58,026 nt of DNA from Belnapia moabensis DSM 16746 (GTDB taxonomy: Bacteria > Pseudomonadota > Alphaproteobacteria > Acetobacterales > Acetobacteraceae): NCBI RefSeq assembly GCF_000745835.1, contig NZ_JQKB01000036.1, positions 1 to 58,026 of the forward strand, read 5' to 3'. A model generated the notes under the pieces. The model saw only the letters and a program-made list of their open reading frames with translations. It was not told the DNA's origin and made no database searches. Both the position numbers and the translations under genes were made by a program. Positions 34,142-43,827 of this stretch are shown here, piece after piece; position 1 is the first letter of the stretch, and each line of letters begins with the position of its first letter.

Positions 34142-36199
34142 CCAGACGGCGGTGTCGTGGAAGGCGACGCCGCCCGCCGGCGCCACCGGCTCCGCCCCCA
34201 CCAGGCTGTTGATGCCGATGCCCTCGGGGAAATCGGCGCTCGGCGAGATGCCCTCGACCGCCAGCACGCCGGGCAGCACGCCGTCGAAGCGCATCGCCTG
34301 CAGGGTCAGCGCGCCGCGTGCATTGCCGATCCGCACGCGGGCGCCGTCGGCGATGCCGAGCCGGTACGCATCCTCCGGGTGCAGGCGGAGCCGGGGCGCG
34401 CCCTCCCGCGTGCGGGAGCCGGGCGTCTCGGTGAAGCTGGTGTTGAGGAAGCTCCGCGCCGGCGGGGTGATGAGGCGGAAGGGCGTCGCCTCGCTCGCAT
34501 GGTCGAGCCTGTCCCAATGGCTCGGCAGCGCCGGCATCCCCTCGGCATAGGGGCCAAGCGCCGCCCAGTCGGGGCGGAAGCGGAAGCGCCCATCCGGCTG
34601 CGGGAAGCCTGCAAAGGCCTCGCCGGCCGGGATGGCATTGCCGATGGGCAGGAAGCCCGCCGCCTTCGCCGCCTCCCAGCCCGGCAGGCCCGAGGCGCGC
34701 AGCGTCGCATCCAGCATCGCCTCCTCCGCCATGCCGAAGCCGGGATGCTCCGCCCCGAGCCGCGCCGCGAGGCTGCAGACCACGGCATGGTTGCTGCGTG
34801 CCTCGCCCTGCGGCTCGATCACCTGCGGGCCGACGGTCAAGGCGTCATGGCCGAGGCCGAGATAGAGGTCGCTGTGCTCGAGGAAGGTGGTGGCCGGCAA
34901 TACCACATCGGCGAAGGCGGCGGTCGGCGTCAGGAACTGCTCATGCACGGCGAGGAAGAGGTCCTCCCGCGCCAAGCCGCGGCGGACGGCGTGGCTGTCG
35001 GGCGCCACCTCGGCGCTGTTGGCGTTCTGGATCAGCATGGCCGTTACGGGCGGCCCACCTGCCAGCGCCTCGCCATTCAGCACGGCGCCGATGCGGGACT
35101 GGTCGAGCACCCGCACACAAGGGTCGATCCGGTCGCTGGCCCAGGCGAGACGAGTGTCGAGCCCCCAGCCTTCCAGCGCGTAGAAGAAGGCGCCGCCGCC
35201 CTCCACGCCCCAGGCGCCGGTGAGCGCGGCGAGGCAGGAGACGGCATGCATCGTCGCCGCGCCGTTGCGGTGACGGGTGAAGCCGACGCCGGCGCGGAGG
35301 AACATCCGCCGCGTGCCGGCATAGAGCGCGCCGAGCGCGCGGATGGTGGCCGCCGGCACGCCGGTCACGCCCTCGGCCCATTCGGGCGTATGGCGGCGGA
35401 GATGCGCCTCCACCCCCGCATCCCAATCCGTATGGGCGGCGAGGAAGGCGCGATCCGCCGCACCGCCTTCGAGTGCGATCGCCATCAGCGCGAGGGCCAG
35501 CGCCGCATCCGTGCCCGGCCGCAGGATGATGCCGATATCGGCCGCCTCCACACTCGGCGAGCGGTAGGCATCGATGACGACCAGCCTCGCCCCGCGCCGC
35601 TTCCGCGCCCGCTGGATGTGCGTCATCAGGTTGACCTGGGTGGAGACGGGGTTGCCACCCCACATCAGGATGAGGTCTGCCTCCGCCATCCGGCGCGGAT
35701 CGGCGCCGCGGGCCGCGCCATGGCCGGCGCGCCAGCCCATCTCGGCCGGGGTGACGCAGATGGTCGATTTCTGCCGGGAATAGCCCATCACATGCCGCAG
35801 CCGGTCGAGCCCCCAGCGGCCGAGCACGCCCATGGTGCCGCCGCTATGGTAGGGCCAGACCGCCTCCGGCCCATGCCGCGTGGCGGCGGCGCGGAAGGCA
35901 TCGGCAATGCGGTCCAGCGCCTCATCCCAGCCGATCGGGGCGAAGCGGCCCTCGCCCTTGGCGCCGACGCGCAGCAAGGGCCGGGTCAACCGGTCCGGGT
36001 GATGCGTCCGCTCGGCATAGCGGGCGACCTTGGCGCAGCAGGTGCCCGCCGTGTAGTCGTAGCTGGCCGAGCCGCGCACCCGGCCGATCCGCTCCGGCGA
36101 GATGCGCTCCACCTCCAGCACGCAGGCGCTCGGGCAGTCATGCGGGCAGGCGGTGCGGATCAGGGTCGGTTCCCTGGGCGGGGCGAGGCTGCCATCCAT
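34127..36199 (-). CDS. molybdopterin-dependent oxidoreductase with [4Fe-4S] cluster (DMSO reductase family)
   Basis: The 690-residue protein has the N-terminal cluster motif TACPHDCPSACVLEV (residues 16-30) plus a distal Cys in TAGTCCAKV near 51-59, the molybdopterin region GYSRQKSTICVTPAEMG near 139-155 (the Cys is a plausible Mo ligand, an inference) and WGGNPVSTQVN near 180-190. The C-terminal beta-barrel region includes LRLHPEDAYRLGIADGARVR. There is no Tat signal, so it should be cytosolic. The substrate is uncertain (formate, thiosulfate, tetrathionate and others use this scaffold). No electron-transfer partner subunit is adjacent. Confidence 0.88.
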   Translation of the reverse strand: MDGSLAPPREPTLIRTACPHDCPSACVLEVERISPERIGRVRGSASYDYTAGTCCAKVARYAERTHHPDRLTRPLLRVGAKGEGRFAPIGWDEALDRIADAFRAAATRHGPEAVWPYHSGGTMGVLGRWGLDRLRHVMGYSRQKSTICVTPAEMGWRAGHGAARGADPRRMAEADLILMWGGNPVSTQVNLMTHIQRARKRRGARLVVIDAYRSPSVEAADIGIILRPGTDAALALALMAIALEGGAADRAFLAAHTDWDAGVEAHLRRHTPEWAEGVTGVPAATIRALGALYAGTRRMFLRAGVGFTRHRNGAATMHAVSCLAALTGAWGVEGGGAFFYALEGWGLDTRLAWASDRIDPCVRVLDQSRIGAVLNGEALAGGPPVTAMLIQNANSAEVAPDSHAVRRGLAREDLFLAVHEQFLTPTAAFADVVLPATTFLEHSDLYLGLGHDALTVGPQVIEPQGEARSNHAVVCSLAARLGAEHPGFGMAEEAMLDATLRASGLPGWEAAKAAGFLPIGNAIPAGEAFAGFPQPDGRFRFRPDWAALGPYAEGMPALPSHWDRLDHASEATPFRLITPPARSFLNTSFTETPGSRTREGAPRLRLHPEDAYRLGIADGARVRIGNARGALTLQAMRFDGVLPGVLAVEGISPSADFPEGIGINSLVGAEPVAPAGGVAFHDTAVWLRPA

Positions 36200-36273
36200 C
36201 CTAGCGGTCCTTCGGCGGGCGGCAATCCTGCCGCCGCAGCGAACCCGGCGCCAGCACGGAGGTTGTTGCCGGC

Positions 36274-37077
36274 ATGAGCACGACCGAATCCACCCTCCCC
36301 GTCCCCGCCGGCCTTCGCAATGACGAGCAGGCGGCGCTCGCCGAGGCGGTGGCGATCCTGGAAGGCACCTCCCTGCCCGTCCGCCTGGCCTCGCTGGTCG
36401 GCGGCTCGGTGGACGCCCTGAAGCGCCGCCTGCCGGCGGCCGCGCAACGCATGCTGGACGGCGCCGTCCGCCGCGCGCTCGAGGGCGCCTTGCAGGCCGC
36501 CATGCGCAGCGACCCGTCCCGCAACCCGACGCCGCTGTCCGGCGCCTGGCTGCATCGCGGTCTGCTGGCCGCCTCCGGCGCGGCGGGCGGAGCCTTCGGC
36601 CTCGGTGGGACGCTGATGGAACTGCCCGTCTCCACCACCCTGCTGCTGCGCCGCATCGCCGCCATCGCCGCCGAGCAGGGCGAGGATCTGTCGGACCCGA
36701 TGGTGCAGGCGGAATGCCTGAAGGTCTTCGCCCTCGGCGGCCGCGACCCGCAGGCGGAGGAGGCGGAAAGTGGCTATTTCGCCCTGCGCATCGCCCTGGC
36801 GGAGACGCTGAAGGGCGCCGTCGGCCGCGGCTTCGGCGCGCTGCTGCCGGGCTTCCTCGGTGCCATCGCGGCGCGCTTCGGGGCGCCGGTCGCGGTGAAG
36901 CTCTCCGCCCAGGCGGCGCCGGTGATCGGCGCGGCGGGCGGGGCGGCGGTGAACATCGCCTTCCTCGAGCATTTCTCCGGTATCGCTACGGCGCATTTCA
37001 CCATCCGCCGGCTCGAGCGGGAGCATGGGCCGGCGCTGGTGCGGGCAGGGTACGAGGCGATCCGAAGCGCCGGCTAG
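36274..37077 (+). CDS. EcsC family protein
   Basis: The 267-residue protein matches the EcsC family: an N-terminal acidic segment, then glycine-rich amphipathic stretches (GLLAASGAAGGAFGLGGTLM near 90-109, ELPVSTTLLLRRIAAIAAEQ next) and a conserved tail AFLEHFSGIATAHFTIRRLE near 229-248. Bacillus EcsC is associated with an ABC transporter; here the gene stands alone, and its role is unknown. It is divergent from the molybdoenzyme (74 bases apart) and converges with the carboxymuconolactone decarboxylase-like gene, with a 4-base overlap. Confidence 0.85.
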   Translation: MSTTESTLPVPAGLRNDEQAALAEAVAILEGTSLPVRLASLVGGSVDALKRRLPAAAQRMLDGAVRRALEGALQAAMRSDPSRNPTPLSGAWLHRGLLAASGAAGGAFGLGGTLMELPVSTTLLLRRIAAIAAEQGEDLSDPMVQAECLKVFALGGRDPQAEEAESGYFALRIALAETLKGAVGRGFGALLPGFLGAIAARFGAPVAVKLSAQAAPVIGAAGGAAVNIAFLEHFSGIATAHFTIRRLEREHGPALVRAGYEAIRSAG

Positions 37078-37469
37078 CCCTTATCGGCGAATTCCGGCTC
37101 CTCGAAGACCTCACGGGCGACGCGGAAGGCTTCGCCCGCCGCCGGGACACCGGCATAGATGCAGAGCTGGAGGAAGACCTCCTGGATTTCCGCGCGCGTC
37201 ACGCCATTGGTCAGGGCGCCGCGGAGATGGATCTTCAGCTCGTTCGGCTTGCCGAGGGCGGCCAGCATGGCGAGGTTGACGAGGCTCCGGTCGCGCCGCG
37301 GCAAGCCGGGGCGGCCCCAGACCTCGCCCCAGCAATAGCGCAGCGCCAACTCCTGGAAGGGACGGTCGAAATCGGTCGTGCCCGCCAGTGCCGCCGCCGA
37401 GCGCGCCTCACCGATCACCTCGGCCCTGATGCGCTTGCCGCTCTCCAGCAGGTCGTCCGCCATCGTCAT
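37074..37469 (-). CDS. carboxymuconolactone decarboxylase-family protein
   Basis: The 131-residue protein fits 4-carboxymuconolactone decarboxylase (PcaC)-like proteins: LRYCWGEVWGRPGLPRRDRS, LNLA-like VNLAMLAALG, and the helix ALTNGVTRAEIQEVFLQLCI followed by YAGVPAAGEAFRVAREV. In the protocatechuate pathway PcaC decarboxylates gamma-carboxymuconolactone, but no pca genes are nearby, so this may be a stand-alone CMD protein. The AhpD-type CxxC is absent. An in-frame ATG at 37463 is an alternative start. The opposite-strand DUF155-like gene begins 65 bases upstream. Confidence 0.88.
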   Translation of the reverse strand: MTMADDLLESGKRIRAEVIGEARSAAALAGTTDFDRPFQELALRYCWGEVWGRPGLPRRDRSLVNLAMLAALGKPNELKIHLRGALTNGVTRAEIQEVFLQLCIYAGVPAAGEAFRVAREVFEEPEFADKG

Positions 37470-37534
37470 CCCTCCATGCGTTCACCGGTTCGCGGCCCAT
37501 GCTAATCGCCTGCCCACGAGACGAGGAGAGTGGG

Positions 37535-38656
37535 ATGCAGCAGGCGGAGCCGAGGGTGGTATCGGGGCAGGTGGTCGCGCTCCGGCTCTTCGACCTGGCC
37601 TATGAGATCGACCTGCGGCGGGCCGAGGCGCTCTGGGCCAGCCGGGCGCAGGGCAGCGGCGTGCGCAGCCGGCTGGTCGGCACCTCGCCCAAGGCAGTGT
37701 CCTTCGGCGTGCCGCCGCTGGCGCTCGATCTCGGGCCGGTGGAGATCATGCTCGACGGCAGGCCGGTGACGGCGGCGGCGGGCGCCCGGCTCTACGATTT
37801 CGGCATCGCGGCGCTCGCCCTGCGGCTGCCGGCGGCCGATCTCGGCTGGGCCGGCTTCACCGCCCTGGTGAACGGGACCGACCGCGCCATCGGCCCGGCC
37901 GCCGAGACGCCGGTCTGGGAAGGGCTGCTCGGCCGGCTGCGCGAGTTGCTGGCCGAGGCGCTCGACCGCCCGACCGCGACGCCGCTGCAGGAGGACTACC
38001 TGCTCGCCATCGTCGATGCCTTCGACCGGCCGATGATGGCCGAGACGCTGGTGCAGACGCTCGACCTCGTCCCGCTGCTCTCCGGCGAGGAACGCCCGCT
38101 CTCCGAGGGCGCGCGGCGGGACCTGCTGCGCCAGCGCTTCTCCTATCACCCGGACGACCTGGTGGTGCTGACCTGGGACCGCGCCTTCATCCACGAGCCG
38201 CAGCGCGAAACCGATGTCGCCGATGTGCTGGAGATGGCCAATGCCCAGCTGCTCGAGCTGCGCGGCTATGACGAGATGCTGGATGACGAGCTGCCGCGCA
38301 TGCGCGGGATGGTGGAGGCGGCGCGGCGGCGAACCAACCTGCTCGCCTCCCGCCGCTATGCGCGCCTCGCCCGCGGGCTACACGCGCTGGTCGCCGAGGT
38401 GACGGAGCTGACCGAGCGCGTCGACAATGCGTTGCAGGTCACGGAGGATGTCTATCTCGCCCGCGTCTATGCCGCGGCCATGGAGCAGTTTCGCGTGCCC
38501 AATGTGGGCGCTGCGGTGGACCGCAAGCTGGCGATCATCCGCGACACCTACACCGCGCTGCATGGCGAGGCCGCGAGCGGCCGGGCGGAGCTGCTGGAGA
38601 CCGCGATCCTGCTGCTCATCGCGGTCGAGATCGTGCTGTCGCTGGTGCGGTACTGA
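37535..38656 (+). CDS. RMD1/DUF155-like protein
   Basis: The 373-residue protein has the DUF155 layout: an N-terminal alpha/beta region, a conserved helical segment DVADVLEMANAQLLELRGYD near 226-245, a long coiled-coil-prone stretch (about 250-330) and a single C-terminal membrane helix (LLETAILLLIAVEIVLSLV, about 353-371). Eukaryotic RMD1 is a mitochondrial membrane protein supporting translation; the bacterial function is not known. GAGGAGAG upstream of the ATG at 37535 supports this start over 37499. No partner genes are apparent. Confidence 0.78.
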   Translation: MQQAEPRVVSGQVVALRLFDLAYEIDLRRAEALWASRAQGSGVRSRLVGTSPKAVSFGVPPLALDLGPVEIMLDGRPVTAAAGARLYDFGIAALALRLPAADLGWAGFTALVNGTDRAIGPAAETPVWEGLLGRLRELLAEALDRPTATPLQEDYLLAIVDAFDRPMMAETLVQTLDLVPLLSGEERPLSEGARRDLLRQRFSYHPDDLVVLTWDRAFIHEPQRETDVADVLEMANAQLLELRGYDEMLDDELPRMRGMVEAARRRTNLLASRRYARLARGLHALVAEVTELTERVDNALQVTEDVYLARVYAAAMEQFRVPNVGAAVDRKLAIIRDTYTALHGEAASGRAELLETAILLLIAVEIVLSLVRY

Positions 38657-38779
38657 GGCTGCATCGTCTCGGGACGCAGGGTAGCCAATCGGCCCGAGCC
38701 CGATGCGGCCCGTGTCATGCGGCACAGCTCCGGTTGAGCGGTTTCGCCCGACCGGAGGATTGGCTGATGTGGCGCCGCC

Positions 38780-39247
38780 TCAGACGGCTGGCGCAGGCAG
38801 GCGCCCCTCGATGGCCCCGGAATGGGTGAAGTGCTCGAAGGCGCTGCGGAGGCTGCCCGAGGCGACCGCGTCGGCCACGTCCGGATAGGCCTTCAGATAC
38901 GCAGTCTCGTCGAACTGGTCCGGCCAGGCGGACCGGCCCTCGAAATAGCCGACCGTGGTGAGATGCTCGCGTGCGGAGCGGTAGACGCCGCTGGCAACGG
39001 CCTTTGCCACATCCGGGTAGCGATCGAGGTAGAGGTCCTCGTCAATCGGCGTGGCATCGAGGACGATCCGCAGGATCACCTTCAGGGTGTCTTCCGCGAT
39101 GGCCTTGTTCTGCAGGCGCAGCAGGTTACGCACGGCATCGTAGCGGATGAAATAATTGGGGGTCTGGGAATGATCTGACGGCTTGGTCATCGGTTTTCCC
39201 ACGGATTGGGTCATCGAAGCTTGTTTTTGTATCGATACGGCATTCAT
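38780..39247 (-). CDS. 155-aa protein with two YPDVA-type repeats
   Basis: After a polar N-terminus of about 45 residues and a short helical region, the protein has two tandem repeats of about 35 residues: DEDLYLDRYPDVAKAVASG...HLTTVGYFEGR and DETAYLKAYPDVADAVASG...HFTHSGAIEGR. This repeat is found in many proteobacterial secreted and surface-linked proteins, sometimes next to RTX repeats or glycosyltransferases. There is no classical signal peptide. ATG at 39247 has GGAGA 7 bases upstream; internal ATGs at 39214 and 39190 are alternatives. The codon composition is less GC-rich than the neighbours, and the upstream gap is AT-rich, suggesting recent acquisition. Confidence 0.7.
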   Translation of the reverse strand: MNAVSIQKQASMTQSVGKPMTKPSDHSQTPNYFIRYDAVRNLLRLQNKAIAEDTLKVILRIVLDATPIDEDLYLDRYPDVAKAVASGVYRSAREHLTTVGYFEGRSAWPDQFDETAYLKAYPDVADAVASGSLRSAFEHFTHSGAIEGRLPAPAV

Positions 39248-39660
39248 CGTCGATCTCCGCCTTGAAGCGGTCAGAGGCAGCCGAACATGTTCGGCACATC
39301 ATCCATACAAGCTTTTTGCACCGCAAAAAAGTGTGAGTCCGTGGACTTTCAACTGTCTGGTTATGTCTTGGTATAATTTAAGGCCAAGGCTGCCCGTCAG
39401 GCCGGCCCCTACCACCTCTAATTATATTTATTACGAAATAGTAACGCATAGGATAGCGAACGAAAGCTGTCCGCCTGATGCTCAGGCCTTACTAGGACTT
39501 GTCGGCTGCATAATCGCCATTGGACAGAAGAACGGCTTATCTCTCGGGCCCAAGCCCCGGACCGGCCCGGCCCGGCAAAGCCCAGTCGAATGCGCGACCA
39601 TTGGCGACCCGGTATCGGATCAGCACCCGGCAAATCCCTCATCGACGCCAAGGCCGGGGG
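39248..39660. other. AT-rich intergenic region
   Basis: This 413-base gap lies between the start of the YPDVA-repeat gene and the stop of feoB. It is much more AT-rich than the surroundings, above all at 39290-39480. It holds a TATAAT at 39372-39377 without a convincing -35, a dyad at 39313-39329, and only weak frames (for example 77 codons on the minus strand ending at 39418) that I do not accept as genes. No tRNA or IS ends were recognised. Confidence 0.6.
39313..39329. promoter_or_regulatory. TTTTTGC/GCAAAAA dyad upstream of the YPDVA-repeat gene
   Basis: Perfect 7-bp arms, TTTTTGC at 39313-39319 and GCAAAAA at 39323-39329, flank a 3-base centre, 66 bases upstream of the ATG at 39247. The dyad could be an operator for that gene or part of an AT-rich recombination scar. 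No matching regulator is known to me. Confidence 0.3.
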
Positions 39661-41562
<1,902 letters not shown>

Positions 41563-41577
41563 AGGCGCTTGGTCCTG

Positions 41578-41871
41578 CTAGATCGGCTCCACCAGCACCG
41601 CCGCGGCCTCCCGTCGGCGCAACGCGATGGTGGCGGAGTCGACCCGGATGGCGATGGGGTCCCGCCCGAACAGCCCCTGGTGCAGCAGCTCCACCTCCGC
41701 CCCTTCGACGAAGCCGAGCTCCAGCAGCCGGCGCTCCAACTCCTCCGCCGGCAACCCGCCGGAGGCGAAGGCACGCAAGCCCCGGATTCGCCCGCGGAAG
41801 CCGCGCGGGGCGGCACCGAGATCGAGCGCAGCGGATGGCTCAGTCAGGACGGCATCGGCGATGAAAGACAT
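41578..41871 (-). CDS. feoA: ferrous iron transport protein FeoA
   Basis: The 97-residue SH3-like protein contains the FeoA core: an initial turn (FRGRIRGLRAFASGGL), then ERRLLELGFVEGAEVELLHQ and DPIAIRVDSATIALRRREA. FeoA is a small cytosolic partner needed for full FeoB activity. It is the first gene of the feoAB unit, with a palindromic candidate operator 31 bases upstream of its ATG. It is slightly longer than E. coli FeoA (75 aa) because of an N-terminal extension. Confidence 0.92.
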   Translation of the reverse strand: MSFIADAVLTEPSAALDLGAAPRGFRGRIRGLRAFASGGLPAEELERRLLELGFVEGAEVELLHQGLFGRDPIAIRVDSATIALRRREAAAVLVEPI

Positions 41872-41902
41872 AGGAGACCCGTGACCGAAGCCTCCTTGTA
41901 GA

Positions 41903-41923
41903 TGCGAACGCTTGGCGCTTGCA
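41903..41923 (-). promoter_or_regulatory. candidate iron-responsive operator (Fur-like dyad) of feoAB
   Basis: The 21-base near-palindrome TGCGAACGCTTGGCGCTTGCA has 9-base arms with seven complementary pairs and the TGC...GCA ends seen in alphaproteobacterial Fur/Mur-type sites. It stands immediately upstream of feoA in the gap to the SDR gene. Fur-type control of feoAB is well established in other bacteria; assignment of this exact site is inference from symmetry and position. Confidence 0.4.
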
Positions 41924-41946
41924 ACTTACCGCCCGGCCATGGGCGA

Positions 41947-42738
41947 TCACCCGATCTGGACCAGCCGCCCGCCATCCACCGGCAGGGCGACGCCGGTGAT
42001 GAACCCCGCCTCGTCGCTGGCAAGGAAGAGGGCGGCATTGGCCACGTCCCAGGCCGTGCCCATGCGGCGGCGGAGCGGCACCTTGGCGTCACGCTCGGCC
42101 GCCACCTCGGCCCGGGTCCTGCCGGTATGGCGCACGCGGGTATCGACCGCCATCGGCGTGTCCATCAGCCCGGGCAGGATGGTGTTGCAGCGGATGCCAT
42201 GGCCGGCATTCTGGATCGCCACCTGCTCGGTGAAGGCGAGCATCGCCGCCTTGGTCGCCTTGTAGGCCACATAGGGGTAGCTCTCGACCGCGGCGGCCGA
42301 GGAGATGGAAAGGATCACCCCGCCCTGCTGGGCCCACATGATCGGCAGGGCATGCTTCACCGCCATGACGAACCCACGCAGATTGATGGCGGTGACCCGG
42401 TCGAAGGCCTCCTCGGTGATCTCGGTTGGTGGCGCATCGCCCCCGGCCAGCGAGACCCCGACATTGTAGTGGAGGATGTCGAGCCGCCCGAAGCGCCGCA
42501 CCGTCTCCTCGAGCGCGGCGGCGAGCGTCGCCTCCTGCGTCACCTCCACGGGCAGGGCGAAGGCGCCATTGCCGGCCAACCGCGCCGTCTCCTCGGCCGA
42601 GACCAGGTCGCGGTCCGCGCAGGCGACCCGCGCCCCCTCCTGGGCGAAGCGGATGGCGGTCGCGCGGCCATTGCCGGTGCCCTCGCCAGGTCCCTGCCCG
42701 GCGCCGATGATGATGGCGGTCTTGTCCTTGAGGCGCAT
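41947..42738 (-). CDS. short-chain dehydrogenase/reductase (SDR)
   Basis: The 263-residue protein is a classical SDR: catalytic YKATK (Tyr-x3-Lys in YVAYKATKAA) with Ser in SISSAAA upstream, a conserved HYNVGV (NAG-like) loop, and a C-terminal ALPVDGGRLVQIG. The N-terminal cofactor loop is unusual, IIIGAGQGPGEGTGNGRATA, with extra Gly/Pro residues where TGxxxGxG is normal. The acidic Asp in ACADRD suggests NAD(H). GGGAGGGAG before the ATG at 42738 fixes the start. The substrate is unknown. Confidence 0.9.
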   Translation of the reverse strand: MRLKDKTAIIIGAGQGPGEGTGNGRATAIRFAQEGARVACADRDLVSAEETARLAGNGAFALPVEVTQEATLAAALEETVRRFGRLDILHYNVGVSLAGGDAPPTEITEEAFDRVTAINLRGFVMAVKHALPIMWAQQGGVILSISSAAAVESYPYVAYKATKAAMLAFTEQVAIQNAGHGIRCNTILPGLMDTPMAVDTRVRHTGRTRAEVAAERDAKVPLRRRMGTAWDVANAALFLASDEAGFITGVALPVDGGRLVQIG

Positions 42739-42811
42739 CGCGCTCCCTCCCCCTTTGGCCGTTCGGTGCATGCTGCGCCGATACAGGCCGTTGGGGTAGG
42801 GGCGCCGCGGC

Positions 42812-43402
42812 TCAGCCGCGGAGGGCGGCGCGGAAGCCCGGCTTGTCGAGCAAGGTATCCACGGCCTCGCTCATGCTGCGGAGCGCCACCCGCTTCAGGT
42901 CGTCGACCGAGGCGAAGACGCCGGTGCTCAGCGAGAGGATGCTGCCATCGACATTGTAGGCCTTGGTCCGGTCCGACCAGACCTCACGGCCGGTGGCGCG
43001 CTCCGTCACCCGAATGCCGAAATCGGCCGTGGCTTCGCGCCGGACATATTGGTTGGCGTCAAACTGGTAGATCGTGATGGCCAGGGCGTAACGCCCGGCC
43101 CTCGTCGCCGCCTGCAACCCGCGCGACGCCAACGCATCGGAGAAGGCGCTGGCGACGACCTGGTCGACGGGCCGGTCGGCCTCCAGCGTCTTCACCGGGT
43201 TGCCGTAGCCGCCCCGGATGGTGCCGATCCAGCGCGGATCATTGCTGCCGGCACGGCGCTGGTTCGCCATCGGCTCCACCACCGTCACCAGCGGGCGGGA
43301 CGCGGTCGTGCTGACCGGCACCGTCGGCGCATAGGCCATAGGCGACTGGGTCGTGCCGCAGGCGGCGAGCAGCCCGACCAGCAGGAGACTGGCAAGCCGC
43401 AT
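42812..43402 (-). CDS. hypothetical lipoprotein (YajG-like)
   Basis: The 196-residue protein starts with a lipobox signal (MRLASLLLVGLLAACGTT, Cys at residue 15). The mature part has a fold-like pattern of beta strands and a helix (SAFSDALASRGLQAATRAG, YALAITIYQFDANQYVRREA, RVTERATGREVWSDR) resembling YajG-type outer-membrane lipoproteins. The function is unknown. Its start is 1 base from the stop of the upstream 93-aa ORF, so the two form one transcription unit. Confidence 0.75.
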   Translation of the reverse strand: MRLASLLLVGLLAACGTTQSPMAYAPTVPVSTTASRPLVTVVEPMANQRRAGSNDPRWIGTIRGGYGNPVKTLEADRPVDQVVASAFSDALASRGLQAATRAGRYALAITIYQFDANQYVRREATADFGIRVTERATGREVWSDRTKAYNVDGSILSLSTGVFASVDDLKRVALRSMSEAVDTLLDKPGFRAALRG

Positions 43403-43403
43403 C

Positions 43404-43685
43404 TCAGAACTCCCGCGGCGGCCGCGGGCGGCGCGGCGGGCGGGGGCCGGTGCCGAACTGCTCCTGCTGCGGCGGCCCGCGCCGCTCGCGCGGCGGCGGC
43501 GGTGGGGCGGCCAGCTCGGCCTGCAGCTCGCGGATCTTGCCGGCGATGGAGGTCTTCAACTCGGGCGAGGTGTGCGGCTTCAGCGTCCGGTAGGTCTCCT
43601 TCAGCTCGGCCAGCAGCCGCACCTTCTCCTCGCGCGTCCGCTTCAGCGGGCGGTTGTCGGAGAATTGGCCTTCGAAGGAACGCAT
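43404..43685 (-). CDS. small hypothetical protein with Pro/Arg-rich tail
   Basis: The 93-residue protein has an N-terminal helical half (LLAELKETYRTLKPH, SIAGKIRELQAELAA, about residues 24-59) and a proline/arginine-rich disordered tail ending PPREF. It shows no known domain. It is tightly linked to the downstream lipoprotein gene and follows the sucAB genes on the same strand after a hairpin near 43800. Confidence 0.65.
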   Translation of the reverse strand: MRSFEGQFSDNRPLKRTREEKVRLLAELKETYRTLKPHTSPELKTSIAGKIRELQAELAAPPPPPRERRGPPQQEQFGTGPRPPRRPRPPREF

Positions 43686-43794
43686 GTGACTCTCCCGTTA
43701 TGGCTTGGGCGCGGCGCCTGGGCGCGCGCGCCAGGGAATCCGGCTTTCGCCGGCCCGGATTCTAGCAGATTGATCGCGGCTGAGCGCGGGAATC

Positions 43795-43818
43795 AGGAGG
43801 CCGGCGGGCCGGCCCCCT
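43795..43818 (-). terminator. GC-rich hairpin downstream of sucB
   Basis: Ten-base arms (AGGAGGCCGG / CCGGCCCCCT, one mismatch) around CGGG stand 10 bases after the sucB stop on the minus strand. No U-tract follows, so it may be a rho-assisted terminator or an mRNA 3' end stabiliser. Confidence 0.4.
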
Positions 43819-43827
43819 GCCGACGGC

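Noticed and set aside
39372-39377. TATAAT on the plus strand as a promoter
   Set aside because: The best upstream hexamer (TTCAAC, 18-base spacing) is poor and no plus-strand gene follows, so it is likely a chance match in an AT-rich run.
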